Assembly (NCBI GenBank): GCA_902781185.1
Contig: CACZII010000002.1
Span: 1-36,963 of the forward strand
Source: Fibrobacter succinogenes
GTDB taxonomy: Bacteria > Fibrobacterota > Fibrobacteria > Fibrobacterales > Fibrobacteraceae
Reading direction: 5' to 3'
Length of the DNA: 36,963 bases
Part shown: in pieces, positions 23,626 to 33,744 of the stretch
Position numbering within the stretch: the first letter of the stretch is position 1
How the letters are laid out: the number at the start of each line of letters is the position of its first letter
Made by a program: the position numbers and the translations under genes
The notes under the pieces: generated by a model
Told to the model about the DNA's origin: nothing
Database searches by the model: none
The model's input: only the letters and a program-made list of their open reading frames with translations

Positions 23626-24366
23626 ATGAAGAAAAAAGTACTTGGTTTGTGCGCAATCGGCCTGTTGGCTGCTGGTCTTAGCGCCTGTAACGACACCATG
23701 GATCCCAACGATCCCCAGTCTGTCCGTAAATACCTGACGAAGCAGAAAATCGCCTTTACGCCTAACCAGTTCGTTTCTTATGCGGTAAACAGCGATACCG
23801 CCAAGATGACTTTGTTCCTCCAGGCTTCCATGGAAATTGATGCCGCTGCCGACAACGGAAACAACGCTGTGGCTATCGCCGCCAACAAGGGCAACGTGAT
23901 GGTGCTGAACTACCTGTTCGACCACGGTGCAAAGGCTAACGTGCGCAATGGTAATGGCGAGCAGGTTATCGATAACGCCGTGATGATGGGCAACAAGGAA
24001 GTGGTGAACCTCCTCCTGGCCCAGCTCAAGAAAGAAGGCGTGGATGTTCAGAACTTGGGTACCGCAGTGACCATCGCCGCCAAAACTGGCAAGGTGGACA
24101 TGCTGGAACTGCTGGCTGACGCTGGTGCTCCGCTGGAAGTAAAGAGCCCCGATGGATACTACCCGATTCACCTGACGGTGAAGGGCGGTCACTACGACGC
24201 CATGATGTTCCTCATCAAGAAAGGCGTAGACGTGAACGTGAAGTGCGGTCAGGGCTATTCCGTGATGGACTGGGCCAAGAACGAAGGCTACCCCCGCCTG
24301 ATCAAGGAACTGAAGAAGGCCGGCGCCAAGAATACCGCTGCCTACACCAAGGAATTCGGCAAGTAA
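23626..24366 (+). CDS. Ankyrin-repeat lipoprotein
   Basis: A 246-residue exported protein. ATG 23626 follows GGGAG and begins a lipoprotein signal (MKKKVLGLCAIGLLAAGLSAC, C21). After a short linker, residues about 55-235 form roughly five ankyrin repeats: DNGNNAVAIAANKGNVMVLN, the segment around VIDNAVMMGNKEVVNLLL, TAVTIAAKTGKVDMLELL, GYYPIHLTVKGGHYDAMMFL and GYSVMDWAKNEGYPRLIKEL. Ankyrin arrays bind proteins, so this may be a periplasmic or outer-membrane scaffold. It has its own predicted promoter and a terminator 24 bases after the stop, so it is probably monocistronic. The partner is unknown. Confidence 0.88.
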   Translation: MKKKVLGLCAIGLLAAGLSACNDTMDPNDPQSVRKYLTKQKIAFTPNQFVSYAVNSDTAKMTLFLQASMEIDAAADNGNNAVAIAANKGNVMVLNYLFDHGAKANVRNGNGEQVIDNAVMMGNKEVVNLLLAQLKKEGVDVQNLGTAVTIAAKTGKVDMLELLADAGAPLEVKSPDGYYPIHLTVKGGHYDAMMFLIKKGVDVNVKCGQGYSVMDWAKNEGYPRLIKELKKAGAKNTAAYTKEFGK

Positions 24367-24390
24367 TTCTCCGTTGAAGTTTAAAAGAAA

Positions 24391-24418
24391 AGTCCCGCAG
24401 AAATCTGCGGGACTTTTT
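24391..24418. terminator. Terminator after the ankyrin lipoprotein gene, usable in both directions
   Basis: AGTCCCGCAG and CTGCGGGACT arms with an AAAT loop are followed by TTTTT on the plus strand and TTTTCTTTT on the minus strand. It ends the ankyrin gene and may also stop the signalling operon, whose last stop codon is at 24500. The 80 bases between (24419-24499) are GC-rich, hold no gene, and show only short CGCTTGCGCTCGCGG-like repeats. Confidence 0.88.
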
Positions 24419-24499
24419 ATATCCGCTCGAACCTTCAGCGATTCGTCAATACGAGTCGCCCGCGGCTCACCTATATCCGCTTGCGCTCGCGGTCGCTTT

Positions 24500-26386
24500 T
24501 TACAGCAGTTCTTCTAGGGTCTTGAATAGGGACTCGGGCTCTATGGGCTTGCTCAAGTGGGCGTTGAGGCCCGCCTGCAGGCTGTTCTGCACGTCTTCGT
24601 CGAAGGCGTTTGCGGTGAGGGCGATAATGGGGATGCTTTTTGCATCTTCCCGGTCCATGGCCCGTATGGCGGCGGTGGCCTGCAGTCCGTCCATTTCTGG
24701 CATGCGTACGTCCATAAGGATGGCGTCGTAGTAGCCGGGCTTGTGGTCCTTGAACATTTCTACCGCAATGCGCCCGTTTTCGGCATGCTCCACGTTGATT
24801 TTCCGCATAGAAAGAATCATGGTGGTGATTTCGGCGTTTACGGCAACGTCTTCGGCGAGCAGGATTTTGCGGCCTTCAAGGTCAACCTTCGGTTTGCCCG
24901 TTCCATCGCCGTTTGCCGTGCCCTGTCCGCACTGTCCGGATTCTTTGCGGGAACTCTTTTGCAGTGTAATGGTAATGGTGAACTTTGAACCGAGACCCTT
25001 TTCGCTTTCCACGTCGATATGCCCGTCCATAAGTTCTACGAGGCTCTTGGTAATGGGCAGTCCCAGGCCCGTGCTCCCGTACTTGCTGCTGAAGGATTCG
25101 TCTTCTTGGGCAAAAGTCTCGAATATACGGGGCAAGAAATCGGCAGCGATTCCGATACCCGTATCTTCAATGATAAAGCGGAGGGTGCATTTCTTGTTGC
25201 TGGCGGGCTCGCTTTCTACGGTCATCTTGATGCCGCCACCTTCGGGGGTGAACTTGACGGAATTCCCGAGGATGTTTATCAAGATCTGGCGCAGCTTCGT
25301 CTCGTCACCGATGTAATTGCCGGTCGCGCCCTCTTGCACTTCGTAATGGAAAAGGATGTCCTTGCTCTCGCATTGCCCCTGGATGATGTAGTTTACCTGT
25401 TCCAGGATTTTTGTAAGGGAGAATTCTTCGTTCTTGAGGGTCATGCTGCCGGAATCGATACGGCTGATATCTAGGATGTCGTTGATGATGCCTAGCAGAT
25501 GTTGTGCCGACGCGCCGATTTTTTCCAGATGGTCACGGGTAGATTTGGGAACGCTCTTGTCGGTCAGGGCGATGCTATTGAGCCCGATGATGGCGTTCAT
25601 GGGGGTGCGAATCTCGTGGCTCATCTTGGAGAGGAACACGGTCTTGGCCTTATTGGCCTTTTCGGCAACCTCCAGGGCCTCTTTCAGGGCTTCGCGGCTA
25701 ACTTCAAGCTTGTGACGGTATTCTTCCTTTTCGTCTTCTAGCACATAGCTGTGCAAGAAACTGATGCCAAGCATGTATCCCATGGCGTAGAAGGGCCACA
25801 GCGGAAAGAAAACCTGGAATAGGAGGAACACCGCCATGGCAAGGCCGAATAGCCCGATGGTCAGGTGCCGCTGCCGGACAACCCCCTCGGTTTTGGTGGT
25901 GGTGTACAGGGTGTAAATGGATGTCGAAAGGAACATGAGGATTTGCAGGGCCAGCGCCACATGGCGCATGTAACCTGTGTGGTAGCTTCCGTCGCTGTCG
26001 AACCAGAAAAAAACGGGGTAGAAGAAATTGAGGACGATGCCCACAAGAACTAGCCAGAAAATAATTTGCCCCACATGCAGGAGCCACCGCTCAAAGAAAT
26101 TCTTGCGGTCGAGATAGGATACCACGTAGCGGGTCCACAGCATGACTGTCGCAATCATGGCCACAAAATATACGGTGGTGTCTGCGAACAGGAGCTTAGT
26201 CAGGTGGTTTTCATCTAAGACGCCCCAGAGCATGTCGGTCACGTAATACACAAGTACGCCAAAAAGGAATCGCCGGTAATACTTTTTGGTAGGGGCGTTT
26301 TCCGCTCCGTCCTGCGGGCGCAACACGTCGCGGTTACCGATAAGCAACAGGATTGTTGCCAGAATGCCTATGATGGAGTATGTCAT
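24500..26386 (-). CDS. 7TM hybrid histidine kinase with receiver domain
   Basis: A 628-residue kinase, last gene of the six-gene signalling operon. Residues 1-215 hold about seven membrane helices with short loops, a 7TM-type sensory module. A coiled-coil linker (about 217-248) leads to HisKA with H257 in [14 protein letters not shown], then an HATPase domain with N375 in the NILGNSVKF N-box, DTGIGI and GSTGLGLPITKS. The receiver domain (about 505-625) has D559 in [14 protein letters not shown]591 and K613. There is no Hpt domain, so phosphate must pass to another protein. The start ATG overlaps the upstream TGA (ATGA). The second GxG box has LGLP where LGLA is usual. Confidence 0.93.
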   Translation of the reverse strand: MTYSIIGILATILLLIGNRDVLRPQDGAENAPTKKYYRRFLFGVLVYYVTDMLWGVLDENHLTKLLFADTTVYFVAMIATVMLWTRYVVSYLDRKNFFERWLLHVGQIIFWLVLVGIVLNFFYPVFFWFDSDGSYHTGYMRHVALALQILMFLSTSIYTLYTTTKTEGVVRQRHLTIGLFGLAMAVFLLFQVFFPLWPFYAMGYMLGISFLHSYVLEDEKEEYRHKLEVSREALKEALEVAEKANKAKTVFLSKMSHEIRTPMNAIIGLNSIALTDKSVPKSTRDHLEKIGASAQHLLGIINDILDISRIDSGSMTLKNEEFSLTKILEQVNYIIQGQCESKDILFHYEVQEGATGNYIGDETKLRQILINILGNSVKFTPEGGGIKMTVESEPASNKKCTLRFIIEDTGIGIAADFLPRIFETFAQEDESFSSKYGSTGLGLPITKSLVELMDGHIDVESEKGLGSKFTITITLQKSSRKESGQCGQGTANGDGTGKPKVDLEGRKILLAEDVAVNAEITTMILSMRKINVEHAENGRIAVEMFKDHKPGYYDAILMDVRMPEMDGLQATAAIRAMDREDAKSIPIIALTANAFDEDVQNSLQAGLNAHLSKPIEPESLFKTLEELL

Positions 26387-29199
26387 GCTTTTCTCCCGTC
26401 CAGTACCCGTGCAAGCGTTTTGATCATCAGCTTCACATCTACGGGTTTTGCGATGTGTGCCTGCATGCCTGCGTCTTCGGCGGCCTTTACGTCTTCGGCA
26501 AAGGCGTTTGCGGTCATGGCCACGATGGGGATTTGTGCCAGGGCCTTGTTTTCAAGGAGCCGGATGTTCTTGGTGGCGGTATAGCCGTCCATGACGGGCA
26601 TCTGGATATCCATGAGAATCAGGTCGTAGTAGCCGGGAGCGGACTTTTCCACCATCTCCACGGCGGCCTTTCCGTTTTCGGCGGTTTCTACGGCAAAGCC
26701 CGTCTGCAGAAGGATCATCTTTGCAATTTCCAGGTTCACCAGGTTGTCTTCTACCAGAAGCGCGCGCTTGCCTGCAAAGGAAACTTCGCTGGAAGCGCCT
26801 TCGTCGGATTCTTCGGGCTTGTCGCCGCCATACTTGAGCAGGTCTTCTTCGGTGGCGAGCTTGAATTTGACCCGGATAATGATTTCGGTACCGTTCCCGA
26901 GGGAGGTGAGCACCTCGATGGTACCGCCCATCATGTCGACGATGCTCTTGGTGATGGCAAGGCCGAGCCCGGTTCCTTCGGTGCGGCTGTTGGTGGAACT
27001 CCTTTCACGCTCAAAGGCGGTGAAAATCTTGCCTACAAAGTCCTTGGACATGCCGATGCCCGTGTCCTGGATTCGGATTTCGTAGAAACCGTAGCCTTCT
27101 TCGCCTGCTCCAACTTCCCATAGGGACACGTTGACGCTCCCCCTTTCGGGAGTGAACTTGAAGGCGTTGGAAAGCACGTTCAACAGCACTCGGTTCAGGT
27201 TTTTCTTGTCGCACCAGACCAGGTTATTCTTGACCTGCGACAGATGCAGCTGGAAATTGATTTTTTTCTGCTTCATCTGTTCGGCGAACAGGTCCCGGAT
27301 GCTCTCGAAAATCTTGCATAGGTCTTCGGGTGAAAATTCCAACTCTACCTTGCCGCTTTCGATACGGCTCATTTCCAGAATGTCGTTGATGAGGGTCAGC
27401 AGGTGCTGGCTCGACATGTCAATCTTTTTCAGGTAGCTGTGCAGATTTTCGGAAGCGGGCTCCTTCATGGCCAGGTTGGTATATCCGATAATGGCATTCA
27501 TGGGCGTGCGGATATCGTGGCTCATGTTGAACAGGAACTGGCTCTTGGCAAGGCTCCCTTCTACGGCACGGATTTTTTCGCGTTCCACCAGTTCGTTCTT
27601 TTTGCGGACCTGGTTCTGCACATACAGCATAACCACCAGCCCGATAAAGACAATGGCAAGGAGCACGACGCCGGTAAATACCAGCATGTCGCGGGAAACT
27701 TCGTCGGGGGCTTTTGCATACAGGAGCTTTGCCACCCACATGATGGCGGAATACAGGAGCAGGGCAAACAGCACCACGCCTGAGATGGACATGCCGCTGT
27801 ATTCGGCGAGGGAACTCCGGCGAATGGTGCTCCAGTAAAAGACAAAGCCCAGCAGGCACCACAGCGACAGGAGCAAGAAGGCTGCAGAACTCATGGCTTC
27901 CATGGCGGCAAGCCTGGGCACAAGCTGCACCACCACGAGGATAATGGATATGATAGTGCCGATACCGCCGGCCACACGAACTTTGGAGTTGTTTTCGGTC
28001 TTTGCGATTTTCCAGGCCGCAGCCGATACATAGCCGAACCCTACAATGGCGCCGAAGGATGTCAGGTCTACAAACCAGTTCAGCGTGTTTCGGCCCAAAA
28101 GCGCAAGCACAATGGAAATGACCATGATGAACAGGATGCTGTTGGTGGTCTTCGAGAATCCGTCAGAAAGGATACGGTCTTCGGCCATGGTGGAAAGGAT
28201 GCGCACGATGGCGCGGTAACCGCCTATAAGCCCGGTCAAGATGGCGGCAACGGCAGTGATTCCCAGGACCACAAGGCCAAAGGGCCCCATAATCTCTTTT
28301 ACCCCGTAGAAAACGGGCACGGAAACGACCCCTTGTAGAGTGCCGATTTTGGAGACATAGTCACTCCAGGAGCTGAATCCTTCTGGAACAACGGCCACTC
28401 CTACCAGTGCAATCGATATGTACGAAATAGCGGCCAGGATGATGGCGATGGCGATAATCCATTTGGACTTTGAGGGCGCAAACTTGAAGCGGTAGGTCTC
28501 GAAGCAGGCTACGTCAAAGCCAACAAAGGCCCACGGGGCAAGAATCACCAGGCTGAAAATGCCGTAAAACGGGTTCAGCCCGGCCGTACCGAAAACGGGG
28601 CCGTTGGTGAGTGCGCCGGTAGCGAGAGCCTTGGGCAGGCAGATAATGCCGATAATGACAATTCCTATGAACAGAATCAGCGCGAAAAAGGTCTGCAACT
28701 TGTGCAAGATTCCCTTCAGGAACAAGAACAGGGTTCCGACCATGGCGAGGCTCACCACAGATACCATGGCCTCGGTAAGGAAAACCTTGTGCCCCGCTAC
28801 CGTATAGCTGTACCCGATTTGCAGGGCGTCGCCCAACAGGAGCCTTGCCACAATGAACAAGGCGGTCGCGTTCAGGAAAACGACGGTCAGGTAAGAAAGG
28901 CACAGGAACCAGGAACTGAGAAAGGCATGGTCACGGCCGAAGGCTTCCTTGGCGTAGGCGTACACACCGCCGGGCTGGCCGTTTCGCCCCATCAGGTAAG
29001 AGAAATTGTAGCCGATCACCAGCATAATAGCCATACCCGCCAGCATGGCGATGAGGGTTCCCAACGGGCCCGCCACCGGAAGGAACGTGGTCCCCGGCAT
29101 CACGAATATTCCCCATCCGACCATGACGCCGAAAGCCATGCCCCAGACGTCTAGGCGCGAAATGTATTTTGAAATTGCTGAATCCTTGTCTTGCAGCAT
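26383..29199 (-). CDS. Amino-acid permease (APC)-histidine kinase-receiver fusion
   Basis: A 938-residue three-part protein. Residues about 12-460 match an APC-superfamily permease of about 12 membrane helices: GWGIFVMPG in helix 1, GGVYAYAKEAFGRDHAF, LAPWAFVGFDV in helix 6, and GYRAIVRILSTMAEDRILS after helix 8. Two more helices (about 471-497 and 505-527) and a short charged coil follow. The kinase part has H561 in [16 protein letters not shown]678 in the NVLSNAFKF N-box, DTGIGM and GTGLGLAITKS. The receiver (about 810-935) has D864 in ILMDIQMPVMDGY, T896 and K918. The reading frame is uninterrupted and both halves keep their motifs, so this is a true fusion. It may sense or transport an amino acid or amine and signal accordingly; CbrA (SLC5 type) is a known parallel. 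Confidence 0.92.
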   Translation of the reverse strand: MLQDKDSAISKYISRLDVWGMAFGVMVGWGIFVMPGTTFLPVAGPLGTLIAMLAGMAIMLVIGYNFSYLMGRNGQPGGVYAYAKEAFGRDHAFLSSWFLCLSYLTVVFLNATALFIVARLLLGDALQIGYSYTVAGHKVFLTEAMVSVVSLAMVGTLFLFLKGILHKLQTFFALILFIGIVIIGIICLPKALATGALTNGPVFGTAGLNPFYGIFSLVILAPWAFVGFDVACFETYRFKFAPSKSKWIIAIAIILAAISYISIALVGVAVVPEGFSSWSDYVSKIGTLQGVVSVPVFYGVKEIMGPFGLVVLGITAVAAILTGLIGGYRAIVRILSTMAEDRILSDGFSKTTNSILFIMVISIVLALLGRNTLNWFVDLTSFGAIVGFGYVSAAAWKIAKTENNSKVRVAGGIGTIISIILVVVQLVPRLAAMEAMSSAAFLLLSLWCLLGFVFYWSTIRRSSLAEYSGMSISGVVLFALLLYSAIMWVAKLLYAKAPDEVSRDMLVFTGVVLLAIVFIGLVVMLYVQNQVRKKNELVEREKIRAVEGSLAKSQFLFNMSHDIRTPMNAIIGYTNLAMKEPASENLHSYLKKIDMSSQHLLTLINDILEMSRIESGKVELEFSPEDLCKIFESIRDLFAEQMKQKKINFQLHLSQVKNNLVWCDKKNLNRVLLNVLSNAFKFTPERGSVNVSLWEVGAGEEGYGFYEIRIQDTGIGMSKDFVGKIFTAFERERSSTNSRTEGTGLGLAITKSIVDMMGGTIEVLTSLGNGTEIIIRVKFKLATEEDLLKYGGDKPEESDEGASSEVSFAGKRALLVEDNLVNLEIAKMILLQTGFAVETAENGKAAVEMVEKSAPGYYDLILMDIQMPVMDGYTATKNIRLLENKALAQIPIVAMTANAFAEDVKAAEDAGMQAHIAKPVDVKLMIKTLARVLDGRKA

Positions 29200-29201
29200 A
29201 C

Positions 29202-31667
29202 CTATTTCCTATTCTCCGCTGACCAGATGAGCTCTTCGAGAGTCTGGTACAGGTGTTCCGGTTCCACCGGTTTCGAAAGGTGAGCGTTCATGCCTACCTG
29301 CAGGGAGCGTTGCACGTCTTCGTCGAAGGCGTTTGCGGTCATGGCCACGATGGGCACCGTTCGGGCATCGCTCCGGTCCAGGGCGCGTATGGCCCGGGTC
29401 GCTTCCAGACCGTCCATTTCGGGCATGCGGATGTCCATCAAGATGGCGTCGTAGTAATTTTCGTCGCTCTTGGCGAACATGTCCAGTGCAATCTGGCCGT
29501 TTACGGCGTGATCGACAATGGCGTCTTTTACCGTCAACAGTTCCTTCATGATTTCGGCGTTGATGAGGATGTCTTCGGCCAGCAGGATATGTCGCCCGGC
29601 GAGGCTTGCACGGCATTTTTTCTTGAAAAGGTTCATGTTGTTTCGACGGGCGATACGTTCGAACTCGTCGATGACGTTGCTTGCAAAGAGCGGTTTCGCA
29701 AGGAAACTGTCCACCCCGATATGCAGCGCCTCGTCCATGATTTCGTCCCAGTTGTAGGCGGTAAGGATAATCACCGTAGTCTCGTTGTCGTAACGTTCAC
29801 GGATCTTTGTCGCCACTTCCAGGCCGTCCATGTTGGGCATTTTCCAGTCCAGAAGCACCAGGTTGTAGGGCTCGTGCTTGGCGTGCTTTACCTCCAGCAT
29901 CTGCAGGGCTTCTTCGCCGCTGGTGCTGGTGTCCGCCTTGATGCCCGCCTCGTCCAGCACGAATCGCGCGTGTTCGCAGGCGATGGGGTCGTCATCGACG
30001 ACCAGCACGCTGATATCGCGCAGGTTCACGTGGCCTATCGACACTACCTCGTGGTCGCAGTTCTTGAGGGTCACCACCACCGTGAATACGGAACCTTCGC
30101 CTTTCTTTGACTTTACCGAGATAGAACCGTTCATCATTTCCACGATGTTCTTGGTAATCGCCATGCCAAGCCCTGTGGAGCCGAACTTGTTCTTGCGGCT
30201 GGAATCTTCTTGGGTAAAGGAATCGAACACCTTCGGGATAAAGGATTCGTCCATGCCGATACCCGTGTCCTTCACCTCGAATTTCAGGGTGCTCTGGTCT
30301 TCGAACTGGGCCACCTTGGAAATGGTAAGGGTGATGCTGCCGGGGGCTTCGGTAAACTTGATGGCGTTGCTCAAGATGTTGATGAACACCTGCTTGAGCT
30401 TCATGTCGTCGCCGATAAAGTAGTCATCGACGCGGCCCTCGATATGGCATTCAAATTTGAGGCCCTTGTCCGAACACTGGGACATGACCATGGTGTTGAT
30501 TTGCTCTAACATTCCGGCAAAGGAGAATTCCTCCTTGCGCATTACCAGCCTGCCGGATTCGATTCGGCTCATGTCCAGAATGTCGTTGATGAGCCCCAGC
30601 AGGTGCCGTGCACTCCCGCCAATCTTTTCCAGGTACTCGCGGGTCCGCTCCGAAATGGCCGGGTCTCTCAGGGCTAGACTGTTGAGGCCGATGATGGCGT
30701 TCATGGGCGTGCGGATTTCGTGGCTCATGTTCGAAAGGAAGGCCGTCTTTGCCTTGTTGGCCTCTTCCGCCGCGTCCAGTGCTTCGCTCAGGGCCTGGTT
30801 CTTGGCCATGGAATCCCGCATTTCGGCATCGATGATGGTAAGCCCCATTCCTACCGCATGTACCATGTGGTCCTTGCGGTCTTCAGGGTGATGCACCCCA
30901 GCCATGCGGATCATTTCGTAGTATTCCTTGCCGTCGCGGCGGGCCAGGTAGCGGTAGGCGATCAGCTGTTCGTTCTGGAGCGCCTCGCGGATGTTCGCGG
31001 GCTCGATGAACTTCAAGAATCCTTCGCGGTATTTTTCCGTAACGCAGTTGTTGCCGTAGTCCCGGAACCGTTCCAGGTAGGGGAAATGCACTCCTTCGGC
31101 GTGCTGTTGGTGGTCTTCGGGGTCGCCGCGGTAACAGACGGCGTCATCCTTGTCGAGGTCCACGTGATAGACGCTGCGGTAGTCCGAGGCCATGGCGGTA
31201 ATCATGCTGTCCAGCTGCGCCCGCTGTTTTTGGCCTTCCAACAGCTTCTGTTCAATCTGTTCGTGCTTTTCGGTAATGTCCGAAATAAACACGTAGTAGA
31301 GCCCGCCGTAGTTTTCGCTGTCGGCGTAGTGTCCGTAATCATCTACCCAACGGAGCTTTCCGTCTTTGCGCTTGATGCGGTACTCGACATAGTCCAGTTT
31401 TTCGTTTGATTTAACGATTTGCTTCTCGATAGAGGACTGAATTTTTTCGTAATCCTCGGTGTAAACCATGCCCTTGAAGGTGAAACCGGTCAGAGACTTG
31501 AATTCGTCCAGGTCACGGCACCCGAAAATATCGAACACCGTGTGGTTTGCGTAGAGCAGTTCTCCATCACCTTGAGCCTTGTAGATGAAGAATCCACCGG
31601 GCATGTAGCGCCCGATGTCTTCTACGATGGACATGTTCTTGTCGTTCAGCTTGAAATGGTTGAACAT
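29202..31667 (-). CDS. Cytosolic PAS hybrid histidine kinase with two receivers
   Basis: An 821-residue protein without membrane helices. Residues about 15-135 form a PAS domain with a PAC-like end ([31 protein letters not shown]). About 148-285 is a second PAS-like domain ([20 protein letters not shown]). HisKA has H316 in [14 protein letters not shown], HATPase has N434 in [15 protein letters not shown] and [12 protein letters not shown]. Receiver 1 (about 552-672) has D607 in [12 protein letters not shown]; receiver 2 (about 692-812) has D745 in [13 protein letters not shown]. No Hpt domain is present. It lies 23 bases after the Hpt gene and two bases before the permease-kinase gene. A cytosolic signal such as a redox or small-molecule ligand is likely. 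Confidence 0.93.
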   Translation of the reverse strand: MFNHFKLNDKNMSIVEDIGRYMPGGFFIYKAQGDGELLYANHTVFDIFGCRDLDEFKSLTGFTFKGMVYTEDYEKIQSSIEKQIVKSNEKLDYVEYRIKRKDGKLRWVDDYGHYADSENYGGLYYVFISDITEKHEQIEQKLLEGQKQRAQLDSMITAMASDYRSVYHVDLDKDDAVCYRGDPEDHQQHAEGVHFPYLERFRDYGNNCVTEKYREGFLKFIEPANIREALQNEQLIAYRYLARRDGKEYYEMIRMAGVHHPEDRKDHMVHAVGMGLTIIDAEMRDSMAKNQALSEALDAAEEANKAKTAFLSNMSHEIRTPMNAIIGLNSLALRDPAISERTREYLEKIGGSARHLLGLINDILDMSRIESGRLVMRKEEFSFAGMLEQINTMVMSQCSDKGLKFECHIEGRVDDYFIGDDMKLKQVFINILSNAIKFTEAPGSITLTISKVAQFEDQSTLKFEVKDTGIGMDESFIPKVFDSFTQEDSSRKNKFGSTGLGMAITKNIVEMMNGSISVKSKKGEGSVFTVVVTLKNCDHEVVSIGHVNLRDISVLVVDDDPIACEHARFVLDEAGIKADTSTSGEEALQMLEVKHAKHEPYNLVLLDWKMPNMDGLEVATKIRERYDNETTVIILTAYNWDEIMDEALHIGVDSFLAKPLFASNVIDEFERIARRNNMNLFKKKCRASLAGRHILLAEDILINAEIMKELLTVKDAIVDHAVNGQIALDMFAKSDENYYDAILMDIRMPEMDGLEATRAIRALDRSDARTVPIVAMTANAFDEDVQRSLQVGMNAHLSKPVEPEHLYQTLEELIWSAENRK

Positions 31668-31690
31668 GGTTGCACCTTTCGGTTAAGTGT

Positions 31691-32032
31691 TTATGCGCAC
31701 AGTTCCGACAGTTTGTCCCTGAGGTTAAGCAGTTCCGACACCATTCCGCTGTAATCCATGGCGGTACGGTTACGCAGTGGCTCCGTAATCTTTACCGCCA
31801 TGTCGAACATGGGCGTGAGGGCCAGGTTTCCAAGGACCCCTTTCAGGGCATGGACCGCGTCGAAGGCCTCGTCCAGGTTGTTGCTCTCGATAGACGTCTT
31901 GAGCTTGTCAAAGTTCTTTTCGGCAGGTATTGTGGCTACCAGCCGCAAGTACAGCGCCTCGTTTCCCATGCAGCGGCCAAGACCCTCTTCGGTATTGGCG
32001 CCGAAGGCTTTCAGTTTTTCGATAGTAATCAT
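31691..32032 (-). CDS. Stand-alone Hpt phosphotransfer protein
   Basis: A 113-residue four-helix Hpt protein. The phosphorylatable histidine is H61 in DAVHALKGVLGNLAL, matching the family's H..KG...NLG pattern. The start overlaps the stop of the REC-GGDEF-EAL gene (ATGA). It is the only Hpt domain in this operon of four hybrid kinases, all of which lack their own. It is therefore the obvious hub that takes phosphate from the kinases' receivers and passes it on, probably to the receiver of the neighbouring EAL protein. Confidence 0.92.
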   Translation of the reverse strand: MITIEKLKAFGANTEEGLGRCMGNEALYLRLVATIPAEKNFDKLKTSIESNNLDEAFDAVHALKGVLGNLALTPMFDMAVKITEPLRNRTAMDYSGMVSELLNLRDKLSELCA

Positions 32033-33732
32033 GGGGCGTTTCTCCTATGTTCGATGTCCTTTTCTATAAACTTTGAGAATTCTCCGGGCGGCACCGGCTT
32101 CGAGAAGTAATATCCCTGAATGATGCCGCAACCCATTTGCTTTAGGGTTTTCAGCTGGGAATCGGTCTCTACGCCTTCGGCCACCGTTGGCACGTTCAGG
32201 AACTTGGCGATATCGATGACCAGTTCCACCAGCTTCATGTTGCGTTCGTCCTTTTCCATGTTGCGGATGAACGACATGTCGATTTTCAAAATATCGATGG
32301 GGAGGCTCGTAATCATGTTGAGGGAGGAGTACCCGGAGCCGAAATCGTCCATCTCGATACGGAAACCTTTCTTGCGCAGGTTCTCTACGACCTCGATGAG
32401 CCTTCTTGCGTTTTCGGAGTAGGCGCTTTCGGTAATCTCCAGCATGTATTCGCTGGGAGAAAGGCCGTTTTCCTTGAGGATGTTGTCCAGCTTGGATTCG
32501 AGACTCGGGTCCAGAATGTCAATGCGGGAAACGTTCACCGAGACGGGAACGGTAATTCCGAACTGTTCCTTCCACTTGCGAATCTGGGCGGCGGCTTCGC
32601 TCCACACGAAATTGTCCACCTTCTGGATAAGCCCGTTGGATTCGAAAAGCGGGACAAAATCACCCGGATTCACGAACCCGAGTTTCGGGTGGTTCCAGCG
32701 GATAAGCGCTTCGGCGCTGGTAAGTCGTGGCGTGTCGCCTTCGATGTTGTACTTGGGCTGGTAATAGACCACCAGGTCCTTGTTGGCAATGGCTTCGGGC
32801 AGGTCCCGGATGAGGGTCTCTTCAAACACATGCCTGGCGTGGATTTCTTTGTCGTATCGGGCGAGGGTATGGGTGTAGTCGCCCCGAATCTGGTTGCAGG
32901 CGATTTTTGCACGGTCAAACCAGGCCTCGATTTCCACATTCTTGTCAACGTTTTCCCAAAGGCCGCAGCGCACGCGGATGTTGTTCATCTTGAAATTCGC
33001 GAGTACGTTCTGGATGGTTTGTCGTACACTTTCGTAATCAACTTGGTGGGCCGCATAGATGTAGAAAATGTCTGCGTTGGCACGGCAAGCGATGGCGTTC
33101 ATCTGGGGGAGTTCCCTGTCCAGAGCCTCCGCGATTTTTGAAAGCAGCAGGTCGCCAAAGGACCTTCCGCAGAATTCGTTCACCAGGTGGAAATGCTCGA
33201 TGTCGATGACCAGGGCGTCTCGTGGTGTTTCGCTGTCCCAAAGTTCAATCTGCCGGATATACTCGAAGAAATATTCGTTGGTATAGAGCCCCGTGACGGA
33301 GTCCCTTTCGGTCTGCTTGATGAGGCTCTGGTCTTCGAACAGCTCGATAATGCGTTCGCAGCGGGCAAGCACCACCTCGGGCATGTCGAAGGGCTTCTTG
33401 ATAAAGTCTTCTGCTCCCAGCTTGAGGCTTCGGACTTCGGATTCCTTTTCCGAGGTCATCACGATGACGGGAATCCGCTTGAGGGCTTCGTCTTCGCTCC
33501 GTTTCTGCAAGAACTGGAAACCGTCCATGACAGGCATGAGCAGGTCCAGAAGCACCAGGGAATAGCTGGAATCCTTTTCCGCAAGTTTTTCCAGGGCGTC
33601 TTTCGCGTTGTCGGCGTAGCTGACCGTATATTCCTGCGAAAGGATATTCCCGAGAATCTCGCGGTTGATCAGTTCGTCATCTACGATGAGGACGTTCCTC
33701 TTGATGGTCCTGTTCTGTCGAAGCTTTTTCAT
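32029..33732 (-). CDS. REC-GGDEF(degenerate)-EAL c-di-GMP phosphodiesterase
   Basis: A 567-residue response regulator. The receiver (about 12-130) has D19/D20-type acids in LIVDDE, D63 in LLDLLMPVMDG, T93 and K113. A GGDEF-fold domain (about 140-295) has the signature changed to ANADI (218-222), so it should not make c-di-GMP. The EAL domain (about 307-555) keeps its catalytic residues: E341 in SAEALIRWNHP, the asparagine in VSVNVSR, the glutamate in LEITESAY, both aspartates of DDFGSGYSSL, the lysine in LKIDMSF, AEGVE and IQGYYFSKP. It should hydrolyse c-di-GMP. It starts 12 bases after the first kinase gene with a GGAGA ribosome binding site, and is the only evident output of the operon. 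Confidence 0.94.
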   Translation of the reverse strand: MKKLRQNRTIKRNVLIVDDELINREILGNILSQEYTVSYADNAKDALEKLAEKDSSYSLVLLDLLMPVMDGFQFLQKRSEDEALKRIPVIVMTSEKESEVRSLKLGAEDFIKKPFDMPEVVLARCERIIELFEDQSLIKQTERDSVTGLYTNEYFFEYIRQIELWDSETPRDALVIDIEHFHLVNEFCGRSFGDLLLSKIAEALDRELPQMNAIACRANADIFYIYAAHQVDYESVRQTIQNVLANFKMNNIRVRCGLWENVDKNVEIEAWFDRAKIACNQIRGDYTHTLARYDKEIHARHVFEETLIRDLPEAIANKDLVVYYQPKYNIEGDTPRLTSAEALIRWNHPKLGFVNPGDFVPLFESNGLIQKVDNFVWSEAAAQIRKWKEQFGITVPVSVNVSRIDILDPSLESKLDNILKENGLSPSEYMLEITESAYSENARRLIEVVENLRKKGFRIEMDDFGSGYSSLNMITSLPIDILKIDMSFIRNMEKDERNMKLVELVIDIAKFLNVPTVAEGVETDSQLKTLKQMGCGIIQGYYFSKPVPPGEFSKFIEKDIEHRRNAP

Positions 33733-33744
33733 CGGGAATCTCCG

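Noticed and set aside
22072-24192. Long minus-strand open frame (706 codons) opposite the mltD and ankyrin genes
   Set aside because: It is rich in His, Leu, Val and Gln with no motif or ribosome binding site, and lies opposite two well-supported genes; it is a product of their codon bias.
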